From Sphingobacteriales bacterium (lineage in GTDB: Bacteria; Bacteroidota; Bacteroidia; Chitinophagales; JADIYW01): a DNA stretch of 64,000 nucleotides. Of the stretch, positions 8,901 through 17,500 are shown in pieces. Position 1 is the stretch's first letter. Every line of letters starts with the position of its first letter. The notes beneath the pieces were generated by a model. It saw only the letters and a program-made list of their open reading frames with translations, was not told the origin of the DNA and did no database searches. Made by a program: the position numbers and the translations under genes. The stretch spans positions 43,002 through 107,001 of the forward strand of contig JADKIQ010000024.1 in NCBI GenBank assembly GCA_016721245.1, given 5' to 3'.

Positions 8901-9790
8901 TATCGCATCTGATTGGCACCAATCTAACTTTGCAAATTACACAACTGCAAGGTGAAAAATGGTATTACTTCAGAGCGAAATATAATTTCTGTTCTGCTAT
9001 TGATAGTATACAATTAGGAAACCGAACAATAAAATATACCCGTCAAAATGCAGCTGTTTGTGAAGGTGAAAAAGCAACATTAAATTTAAATGTACAAACT
9101 GCTTCTCAGTATGGCATTATATGGTATACAAACACTGATACTATTGAAACGAATAATATTTCATCCATTGAAATTACACCATCTTCATCACAAACAGTGT
9201 ATTTTCATATAGATAATCTGTATGGTTGTGCTATAAATGACAGTCTTCAAATTACACTTAACATTCCACCTGGTATTGATGCCTTTGTAGACAAACCAAT
9301 CATTTATCGCGGAGAGCAGGTACAACTATCTGCTACGCAAGGGCAAGGCTATTCCTACAACTGGACACCAGCAGCTTTAGTATCCAATGCAAGCATTTAC
9401 AATCCTGTCTCCTCTCCAGTACAAACCACATTATATACGGTTGTTGTTTCAAATAATAATCAATGTAGTACACAGGATACTGTAAGGGTTCAGGTAATTC
9501 AATACGAGTGTATTCCTTCTTCCATATATATTCCTAACGCATTTTCTCCAAACGGAGATGGAGTGAATGATACGTTTAAAGTGAGAACTGCCACTCTAAA
9601 ATCAATGCATCTGGAAGTATACGACCGCTGGGGGCATAAAGTATTTGAAACTGATAATATTACAGATGGATGGAATGGTACATATAAAGGACAGCCCGCA
9701 CCATTTGATGCATATGGATATTACTTTAGCGGCGAATGCCTCCAAGGTGAAAAGATTTCGCTGAAAGGAAATGTAACTTTACTCAGGTAA
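5942..9790 (+). CDS. Giant T9SS type-B secreted repeat protein (adhesin-like), first of three
   Basis: This 1282-residue protein has a signal peptide (about 1-24, ending SSANA). It then has the Bacteroidota surface-protein N-terminal module beginning THIVGGVMNYKYLGNDRYE and YRDC. Two PKD-like domains follow at about 315-380 (YKWYFGDGDSSVAANPSHTY) and 400-470. Next are six tandem repeats of about 80 residues (about 550-1030), each with 'SLxDS..CS/N', a Trp-containing strand and 'YYVKA.Y..C..TDSI'. The C-terminal about 85 residues form the gliding-motility/T9SS type-B sorting domain (IYIPNAFSPNGDGVNDTF ... MHLEVYDRWGHKVFET ... GNVTLLR). Export through the T9SS to the surface is therefore expected. 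It heads a plus-strand cluster with two further type-B proteins and a PorP/SprF-OmpA protein. The ligand is unknown. Confidence 0.9.
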   Translation: MLRNFYIKLIILFSITACFSSANATHIVGGVMNYKYLGNDRYEIELYVYRDCINGVPPLDDPAIIRIWDGVSETYSFPNKPFDSILDPGLPDACARIDVPVCVNWTRYRDTLILPPNDLGYSIYYQRCCRNNTIQNLTYDSRGFGVMDWGATYTINIPPSNFNGQNTINTTPYFVNYPPVYICVNKPINYDNSAIDADGDSLVYSLCTPYSGAFPDDPLNYYIEETPPFENVVWDSAYSVNDMLGGVPLRINPVTGLLTGTPNTTGQFVVGVCVDEYRNGELLTHTTRDFQFNIIDCNLQVVSSFFAPSIQCNEFTVNFQNQSSGATDYKWYFGDGDSSVAANPSHTYADTGKYTVTLISLNSITNTCLAQYTQLISIQYKKIQADFITDVASCLSRNDQIRFTDRSTDSLNVVAWKWNFSNGDSSILQNPVVLYNGTDTALTATLTVTSSNGCTSTLTKTIKLFPKAPYTLNRVLTKCTNTGAAQLSLEMSGNNIFSWSPITGLNNPNIQNPTTNTNTNITYYVTIKTPLSNGDTCVQRDSVQVKTINTVQINATDTIKVCNDSIRLSVPLSPGQTVIWSTSNTFSPVIGTTANISIRQTVSIQKYYIKITAQGCEAIDSIVVVYNDTVPQISLADNLLQCSNQVALNASVNYNDNITWSTSPSFVPVLSNTNTYNTIQIPKTVKYYVKANYKTCYNTDSIRVTVQDTLPLISLSDSVSICGGSTIQISATVRKFTSLIWSASPDFTGIIGTSQTIFISQTQPRQTYYIKAFYRDCFVTDSIVVNFNNTAPAISLEDSLFFCSNNVLINATITNADNITWSANPNFVPVLSNLSSLTTTQTNSVQKYYVKASYGFCSATDSILVRTQTNIPQISLNDSAFVCADSVRINATITNYDSVKWSYNAAFTDIFAITPNVVLPQASAEKKYFVKAFSGNCETTDSITVFYNDSLPSVSLSSPNNFCSDTVFAYAFVDFATETEWFDSRDLSHLIGTNLTLQITQLQGEKWYYFRAKYNFCSAIDSIQLGNRTIKYTRQNAAVCEGEKATLNLNVQTASQYGIIWYTNTDTIETNNISSIEITPSSSQTVYFHIDNLYGCAINDSLQITLNIPPGIDAFVDKPIIYRGEQVQLSATQGQGYSYNWTPAALVSNASIYNPVSSPVQTTLYTVVVSNNNQCSTQDTVRVQVIQYECIPSSIYIPNAFSPNGDGVNDTFKVRTATLKSMHLEVYDRWGHKVFETDNITDGWNGTYKGQPAPFDAYGYYFSGECLQGEKISLKGNVTLLR
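7588..9027 (+). repeat. Six tandem ~240-bp units (about 80 residues each) inside the first adhesin gene
   Basis: Unit starts are recognisable as PQISLADN, PLISLSDS, PAISLEDS, PQISLNDS and PSVSLSSP, preceded by a more divergent first unit (VQINATDT). Each has one Cys near the start and one near the end, in 'C..TDSI'. The units have diverged at the DNA level, so this is an old array. Confidence 0.7.
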
Positions 9791-9956
9791 AAAAACTGCC
9801 ACTTTCTAAACTTTTAGCCTAAGAACTCTTTTTTTAACCTGCTATTTCTATTATCTTCGTACATGAAGTCGGTGTAAGGACTATTTTCTGATTCATAAGC
9901 CCTGAAATTTATTATTCTAAATTGCAAACAATTACAATTGTAAAATATAGCTGTGT

Positions 9957-12900
9957 ATGAAAAAGTTGCTTTTAATTTTATTGACCATTTTAAATATATT
10001 CTGTTTTGCTAAAACAAATATTGACAGCAGAATTGACTATGTAAAAAATAACGGACAATGGGAAACGCCGGTATTATTCAAAGCTGACTTACATGGCGGC
10101 TGGGTATTTCTGGAAAAAAATGCATTAACCTATAAATTTCTAGAAAATACGCATCTGCATGCCGCAAAAGAAAAAAAAACAGGAGATAACAACTCGGTAA
10201 TAAAAGGTCATGTATATAAAATAAAATGGCTGAATGCAAATATTGATTCGAAAGTGTCGGAAAGCGACCAACAACCATATTACAATAATTATTTTATCGG
10301 AAACAACGAAAGTAAATGGCAATCCAAGGTTGGCATTTACAAAACCATTAATTACAATAATATCTATCAAAATATTGATTTCAAAATATACAGTGAAGCC
10401 TCTACGATGAAATCAGATTACATCATTCACAAAAACGGAAATGTACAGGATTTAAAATTTCGATATGATGGTGTGGATGCAATTGCAGTAGAAAAAAACG
10501 GACAGTTAAAAATTACCACTTCCATAAATACCGTTTATGAATTAAAGCCTTATGCTTACCAAATTATTAATGGCGAACAAAAAGAAGTGGCTTGTAATTA
10601 CAAACTCAATAATTCTGATTTATCTTTTGAATTACCCAACGGATATAATAAAGATGCCGATTTAATAATTGACCCAACCTTAGTGTTTTCAACTTATTCC
10701 GGAAGTTTCTCAGACAACTGGGGTTCTTCTGCTACACATGATAATGCAGGCAATATGTTTTTGGGCGGTATTGCCTTAGGCTCTTCCTATCCAGCTACAA
10801 CCGGTGCTTTTCAAACAAGTTTTGCCGGTGGTTCAGGTAACGAACCTTCAGATATTGCCATTACAAAATTCAGCAGCAATGGAACAACAAAATTATATTC
10901 TACTTATTTAGGTGGTAGTTCCAATGAATTATTAGCCAGTTTAATCTGTACTCCTGCCAATGAACTGGTGGCTGTTATGACAACCAGCTCTACGGATTTT
11001 CCTACAACAGCAAATGCCTATGACAGATCGTTTAACGGAGGGTCGCCTCTCATTGCCTATGATATTAATTTACCAAATGGCTCCGATTTGGCGGTTACAA
11101 AACTGAATGCTGCCGGTTCTGCTTTAATTGGTTCTACTTTTTTAGGTGGTTCCGGAAATGATGGCACCAATTTAGATGATGCAACTGCATTCAATTATGG
11201 GGATGAATCCAGAAGTGATGTTGCACTGGATAATGCAGGAAACATATATGTTACTTCCACCACAACTTCTACAAATATTCCAAACACAACAGGAAAAGCA
11301 CAAGCCAGCTATGGTGGCGGCTCCTCTGATGGGTTACTGGCAAAATTCAACTCTAATCTTTCTTCATTAACATGGGCAACTTATTTTGGAGGCTCTCAGG
11401 CTGATGCATCATATAGTATGGCGCTTGATAAGAATAATAATATTTTCATATGCGGTGGAACAGGCAGTACTAATTTACCTGGCCGAGCAAATGGTTTAAA
11501 TACTACATACAAAGGTGGGACCACTGACGGATTTATTGCAAAATTTGACAACAACGGAAACAGTATTCTGGCTTCCACCTATCTTGGAACTGGTGATTAC
11601 GATCAGGCGTACATTATGGACTTAGACAATAGCGATAATATTTATGTATTCGGTCAAACTTTAGGTATTTATCCGGTTACATCTGGTGTGTATTCAAATT
11701 CTAATGCACCACAGTTTATTCACAAATTAAACAATGCCTTAAATACCACTTCTTTTTCTACAGTTTTTGGAAGTGTAAATGCAAGTACCATAAATATTAC
11801 TCCAACTGCTTTATTGGTAGATGTATGCAGCAATATCTATGCAGTTGGGTGGGGAGGTAATAATGTAAATTACAGTGGAAATACTTTTGATATGCCTGTA
11901 ACTAATGACGCACTAAAAAGTATAACGGATGGAAATGATTTTTATTTAATTAATTTAAGTGCTAACGCCACTACACTTAAATACGCTACTTACTTTGGTG
12001 AAAGTGGCGGCGTTGGTGACCACGTAGACGGCGGCACCAGCAGATTTGATAAAAATGGAATTGTATACGAAGCGGTTTGTGCAAGCTGTGGCGGCTCGAA
12101 CTCTTTCCCTGTTACCTCTGGTGTTGCAGGCCCGAATAACAATGCCTCCAACTGTAACATGGCCGGTTTCAAATTCAGATTCGACTTAAACGGATTGCAG
12201 ATAATTACTGCAACGGCAAATCCATCCAGCGGGTGCGCACCATTAGCAGTTAATTTCACCTACACTGCTACGCAACCAGGTACTCAATATTTCTGGGATT
12301 TTGGAGATGGGGTAACATCAACTACTCAATTTCCATCACATACATATACCGTTGGAGGAACATACACTGTTCGATTTATTTTAAGAGATCCACAGAACTG
12401 TAATCCTGTGGATTCTACCACATTAACGGTAACTGTTGGATTAAGAAAAACATCTACTGTTAACAGAACGATTTGCCAGGGGCAATCAGTTACAGTGGGT
12501 AATCAAACTTTCTCCACTAATGGCACCTTTAATATAACCTTTCAAACACCCGGTAATTGCGATTCAATTGTAACATTAAACCTTACTGTTACTAACAGAA
12601 TTATAAATAATATTTCAAGAGAAATTTGTCAGGGACAAAGTATAATCGTAGGAAATCACACGTATATTCAAACAGGAAATTATTCTGATACACTGCGCTC
12701 CAATGCAGGTTGTGATTCTGTCATCAATTTAAATCTGATTGTCAATCCGAATAAAACAGCTGATATTTCGAGAACAATTTGTGAGGGGCAATCAGTTACT
12801 ATAGGTAATCAAACATTTTCAACCACAGGTAATTTTACTGTCAAAATTCAAAGTACAAAAGGATGTGATTCCACCATTAATCTAACGCTAAATGTAAATC

Positions 12901-14348
12901 CGAAAAAATCGACCACTATTACCAGAACCATTTGTCAGGGACAATCGGTTACTATCGGAAATCAAAGTTTTTCAGCTGCCGGAAATTATGCTGTAACCCT
13001 GCAAAGCGCACAAAGCTGTGATAGTATTGTAAATCTCACGCTAATCGTAAATCCAACTAAAACTAACAACTTACCTAGAACGATTTGCCAGGGTGATTCT
13101 GTGACAGTTGGCAGTCAAACTTTTTACACTTCAGGAAATTATTCCGTTACTCTACAAAGTTCGCAAAGATGTGACAGTATAGTAAATCTCGCACTTACTG
13201 TTAACCCTACCAAAAACACTACATTGACTTATACTGTATGTACAGGCACAGTTATTACCATCGGAAATCAGAGTTTTTCAACTTCCGGAAATTATTCCGT
13301 AACGCTTCAGGCTTCTAGTGGTTGTGACAGTATTGTGAATCTGAATCTGAATGAACGTGATACTTTAACAGAGAATATCAGCAGAACCATTTGTTTAGGA
13401 CAAAATTATGTTGTGGGGAATCAGTCTTTCAATGTGGCCGGAGATTATGTTATTCGATTAAAAGCAACAGCCGGCTGCGACAGTACGGTGAATTTATCCT
13501 TAACGGTTTTGGATACTGCAAGAGAAAACGTAAGCAGAACTATTTGTGAAGGTGATAGCGTTACCATTAGCACAGAGGTATTTAAGACTGCAGGAAACTA
13601 TACCATTTTATTGGCTTCTTCAGCTGGGTGCGATAGTTTGGTTAGTTTATCATTAAGTGTTTTACCAAAAAAATCTTCTGAATTTAGAACTGAAATCTGC
13701 CAGGGAAAATCGGTGACAATTGGCAACCAGACATTTAACGAGGCCGGGAATTATGCTATCAAATTAACTTCATCTGAAGGATGCGATAGTGTTGTAAATC
13801 TGACTTTAATTGTAAATCCTTTGCCTGTAATAGATGCTGTTTCTGACAGAACATCCGCGCTACCAGACCAACAAATACAATTAGATGTTATAACAACAGA
13901 ATCCTTATCCTACAACTGGACACCAGCTGATTTAGTCAGCAATGTAAGTATTCAAAATCCAACGGCATTAATCTCATCACCTACCTGGTTTGTGGTAGCG
14001 GCCACCAATCCAAATACACAATGTATTTCAATTGATTCTGTTTTTGTCGAGCGTGATTTCCTGCCATGCACAAAGGAGAATATTTATATTCCAAACGCAT
14101 TTACACCAAATGGTGACGGCGTGAATGATAAATTCTACATTCGTACCACTATTTTGAAAACTATGCACCTGGAAATATATGACCGCTGGGGACATAAAGT
14201 ATTTGAAACTGATGCGGTTACAGATGGCTGGGACGGCAATTACAAAGGACAACCTGCTCAATTTGAAGCGTATGGCTACTATTTAAAAGGTGAATGTGTA
14301 CAAGGTGGGCAAATATCTATTAAGGGAAATGTGACGGTATTAAGATAA
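9957..14348 (+). CDS. Giant T9SS type-B adhesin-like protein with beta-propeller, PKD and nine 51-residue repeats
   Basis: This 1463-residue protein has a signal peptide (about 1-19). The N-terminal domain reads YVKNNGQWETPVLFKADLHG ... YYNNYFIGNNESKWQS, found in many Bacteroidota surface proteins. An SBBP-type beta-propeller region follows at about 240-760, with repeated 'GNIYVTSTTTS.N.P', 'AKFNSNLSSLTWATYFGGS' and 'SDNIYVFGQT'. A PKD domain (YFWDFGDGVTSTTQFPSHTY) is at about 765-830. Nine 51-residue repeats with the core ICQGQSVTVGNQTFS...GN...CDSIVNL run from about 830 to 1290. The end is a beta-sandwich (YNWTPADLVSNVSIQNPTA) plus the type-B sorting domain (IYIPNAFTPNGDGVNDKF ... GNVTVLR). 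It is paralogous to the next gene. Start is the ATG at 9957, 166 bp after the previous stop. Confidence 0.9.
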   Translation: MKKLLLILLTILNIFCFAKTNIDSRIDYVKNNGQWETPVLFKADLHGGWVFLEKNALTYKFLENTHLHAAKEKKTGDNNSVIKGHVYKIKWLNANIDSKVSESDQQPYYNNYFIGNNESKWQSKVGIYKTINYNNIYQNIDFKIYSEASTMKSDYIIHKNGNVQDLKFRYDGVDAIAVEKNGQLKITTSINTVYELKPYAYQIINGEQKEVACNYKLNNSDLSFELPNGYNKDADLIIDPTLVFSTYSGSFSDNWGSSATHDNAGNMFLGGIALGSSYPATTGAFQTSFAGGSGNEPSDIAITKFSSNGTTKLYSTYLGGSSNELLASLICTPANELVAVMTTSSTDFPTTANAYDRSFNGGSPLIAYDINLPNGSDLAVTKLNAAGSALIGSTFLGGSGNDGTNLDDATAFNYGDESRSDVALDNAGNIYVTSTTTSTNIPNTTGKAQASYGGGSSDGLLAKFNSNLSSLTWATYFGGSQADASYSMALDKNNNIFICGGTGSTNLPGRANGLNTTYKGGTTDGFIAKFDNNGNSILASTYLGTGDYDQAYIMDLDNSDNIYVFGQTLGIYPVTSGVYSNSNAPQFIHKLNNALNTTSFSTVFGSVNASTINITPTALLVDVCSNIYAVGWGGNNVNYSGNTFDMPVTNDALKSITDGNDFYLINLSANATTLKYATYFGESGGVGDHVDGGTSRFDKNGIVYEAVCASCGGSNSFPVTSGVAGPNNNASNCNMAGFKFRFDLNGLQIITATANPSSGCAPLAVNFTYTATQPGTQYFWDFGDGVTSTTQFPSHTYTVGGTYTVRFILRDPQNCNPVDSTTLTVTVGLRKTSTVNRTICQGQSVTVGNQTFSTNGTFNITFQTPGNCDSIVTLNLTVTNRIINNISREICQGQSIIVGNHTYIQTGNYSDTLRSNAGCDSVINLNLIVNPNKTADISRTICEGQSVTIGNQTFSTTGNFTVKIQSTKGCDSTINLTLNVNPKKSTTITRTICQGQSVTIGNQSFSAAGNYAVTLQSAQSCDSIVNLTLIVNPTKTNNLPRTICQGDSVTVGSQTFYTSGNYSVTLQSSQRCDSIVNLALTVNPTKNTTLTYTVCTGTVITIGNQSFSTSGNYSVTLQASSGCDSIVNLNLNERDTLTENISRTICLGQNYVVGNQSFNVAGDYVIRLKATAGCDSTVNLSLTVLDTARENVSRTICEGDSVTISTEVFKTAGNYTILLASSAGCDSLVSLSLSVLPKKSSEFRTEICQGKSVTIGNQTFNEAGNYAIKLTSSEGCDSVVNLTLIVNPLPVIDAVSDRTSALPDQQIQLDVITTESLSYNWTPADLVSNVSIQNPTALISSPTWFVVAATNPNTQCISIDSVFVERDFLPCTKENIYIPNAFTPNGDGVNDKFYIRTTILKTMHLEIYDRWGHKVFETDAVTDGWDGNYKGQPAQFEAYGYYLKGECVQGGQISIKGNVTVLR
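12446..13822 (+). repeat. Nine tandem 153-bp units (51-residue two-Cys repeat) in the second adhesin
   Basis: Each unit encodes R-[TE]-I-C-[QE]-G-x-S-x-T-[VI]-G-N-Q-x-F, a Gly-Asn-Tyr strand, then C-D-S-[IVT]-V-N-L-x-L. There are two Cys per unit. The second unit is the variant form starting INNIS and carrying YSDTLRS.AGCDSV. Confidence 0.88.
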
Positions 14349-14394
14349 ATTTAGATTTTTTTCTGTAAAATTTTAACATACTGTTCAAAACTGC

Positions 14395-14402
14395 TATATT
14401 TG
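14395..14402 (+). promoter_or_regulatory. Candidate -7 box upstream of the third adhesin gene
   Basis: TATATTTG matches TAnnTTTG and lies 135 bp before the chosen ATG at 14538. No clear upstream TTG element was found, so this is tentative. Confidence 0.4.
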
Positions 14403-14537
14403 CATTTAAATACCATGAAACTTTTAAAATCTAGTTTTCATAATCTCCCTATAAATTATAAGTATTTTTTTTAAAATTAATGATTGTTACTGACAACTGT
14501 CTTTAACTTTATCAGCTATCAAAAAAACAATAAAACG

Positions 14538-17500
14538 ATGAATAAATTTACATTTTTTACCTTTTTGTTATTCTTAAGTAACAGCTTTCTGTCCTATTCA
14601 AAACCAAGTTACAATAACAATCTTGAATTTGTTCAAAATGCAGGACAGTGGGAATCACCAGTAAAATATAAAGCTGATTTACATGGCGGATGGTTGTTTC
14701 TGGAGAACAACACACTTACTTATTTATTTCAGGAAAGCTTACACGACAAAGCACACGGCGAAAAACAGCCTAAATATCTGGATGTAAACAATGCTAAAGT
14801 AACGAATCCTAATTATTTAGAAAGCAATGAAAAAATTATCAAAGGACATGCTTACAAAGTAAAATGGCTAAATGCCAATACAAATCCTGTAATCGAACAA
14901 GAAAAAATACAGAGTTATTACAATAATTACTTTATCGGAAGTGATGTATCTAAATGGAAATCAAACGTGCCGGTATGCAAAGTATTAAAATACAACAATG
15001 TTTACGATAATATAGATTTTAAGATTTACAGCGAAGACCAAAATTTTAAAAGTGATTATATTGTTCATAGAAACGGAAAAGTAACTGATATACAATTTAA
15101 ATATGACGGTGTTGATGATATAGCAGTACTAAGCGATGGAAGACTAAAAATAACAACATCTATAAACACTGTTTATGAATTAAAACCATATTCATATCAA
15201 ATAATTAATAATCAGGAAAAAGAAATTGCCTGTAGCTATTCACTTAAGAACAATGTATTAACATTTAATATTCCAAAGTATAACAAAGAATATGATTTAA
15301 TAATTGATCCATCTCTCATATTCTCCACATATTCTGGAAGTAATGCAGACAACTGGGGTTCATCATCAACGAATGATGCACAAGGTAATATGTTCTTAGG
15401 TGGTATTGCATTAGCATCTGGATATCCAAGTACTGTAGGTGCATTTCAAACTACTTTTGGTGGAGGTTCCGGATCCAACTTAACAGATGTTGTCATAACA
15501 AAATTCAACAGCACAGGCAGTGCCAGAATCTATTCCACATATCTGGGCGGTAGTTCAAATGAATTATTACAAAGTTTGTATTGTACACAGCAAAATGAAT
15601 TAATTATACTTTCTACAACCAGCTCTACCAATTTCCCAACATCTGCCAGCGGATATGACAAAACACATAATGGCGGCGCCAGTACGTCTGCACTATTGGC
15701 AAGTATATCATTTCCAAATGGTTCGGATATTGCTGTTACAAAACTAAACGCTGCGGGTTCTGCATTAATCGGCTCTACATTTTTTGGTGGATCGGGAACA
15801 GATGGATTAAGTTTAAACACTACCTTGGTTAATAATTACGGTGACGATTCCCGTGGTGATATTGCCGTTGATAATTCGGGAAATATTTATATTGTTTCAA
15901 CCACAACATCCACTAATATTCCGGGAACCACAGGAAAAGCACAACCAACAAATGCCGGTTCATCTGATGGTGTTATCGCACAATTTAATTCAAATTTATC
16001 TGCATTAAACTGGTCTACATATTACGGTGGTTCTGGTGCAGATGCAGCTTACAGTTTGTCTTTAGATGCCGCTAATAACATATTTGTGTGTGGTGGTACG
16101 CTTAGTAACAATATACCTGGTCGTACAGCCGGTTTAAACACAGCATTCATCGGTGGTTCTGCGGATGGATATGTTGCGAAATTAAATCCAACTGCAACAA
16201 CAGTGTCTGCTGCCACCTACTTAGGAACATCATCATTTGATGAGGCCTATATAATGGATTTGGACAAAAATGATAACGTGTACATTTTTGGGCAAACACT
16301 TGGTGCATATCCTGTAACGGCTGGAACTTACAGCAATACCGGAGGAAAGCAGTTTATACATAGATTAAACAACAATCTGAATGCAACAGGATATTCTACA
16401 GTATTTGGTACAACCAATTACCAGTATGTAAATATATCACCTACTGCATTGTTAGTTGATATTTGCAGTAATGTGTATGCCGTAGGCTGGGGTGGCGGTA
16501 TAAATTTTGATGACTTCCCAAATGGTGGAAATACCAATAATATGCCGACCACCGCAGACGCATATAAGTCTAATACAGATGGAAAAGATTTTTATTTGAT
16601 AAACTTAGGTACTAATGCATCTAGTTTAAAATATGCAACTTACTTTGGAGAGCAAGGTGCCGGTACAGAAGGTGACCACGTAGATGGTGGAACCAGCAGA
16701 TTTGATAAAAATGGTGTTATTTATGAAGCAGTGTGTGCCAGCTGCGGAGGAACGGATGGCTTTCCGACAACTGCAGGTGCATACAGTAACACTAATAATT
16801 CTTCAAATTGTAATATGGCCGGATTTAAATTCAAATTCGATTTACCTTCTTTGCAAATAACGGGTTTAATTGGTGTTCCTTCACTTATTTGTGCGCCACA
16901 AACATTAAATTTTTCTTACACAACTACTACCACACCTGTTACGGTAAAATGGTATTTTGGGGATGGTGATTCTTCTGTCTTAAATTCTCCTGCACATACT
17001 TATCTTACTGCAGGAACTTATACCATTACGTTAAAAGTATTTGATCCAACAAATTGCAATCCGGTTGATTCTTTTAAAACCACTATAAATGTACTGCCTA
17101 AAAAAACTACAAATTTAGTTCGGGTAATTTGCCAGGGTGAATCTGTGACTGTAGGAACTCAAACATTCTCAAACACAGGAAATTTTGTGGTTGTATTACA
17201 ATCTTCTCAGGGTTGCGACTCCACGGTAAATTTAAACCTTACGGTTAATCCAAAAAAGACAACAACTTTAAACAGAGAAATTTGTCAAGGTCAAAGCGTT
17301 ACGGTGGGTTCTCAAACATTTAATACACCGGGAACATTTACTGTAACCTTACAAACATCGAATTTTTGTGATTCAGTAGTTACTTTAAATCTGGTGGTTA
17401 ATCCAACAAAAACCAATACGATTACACGAACTATTTGTCAGGGTCAATCTGTTACAGTTGGTACGCAAACGTTTAATACAAACGGAACCTTTGTTGTTAA

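Noticed and set aside
14484..14537. Extension of the third adhesin to TTG 14484
   Set aside because: It would place 18 residues before a complete signal peptide; ATG 14538 is better.
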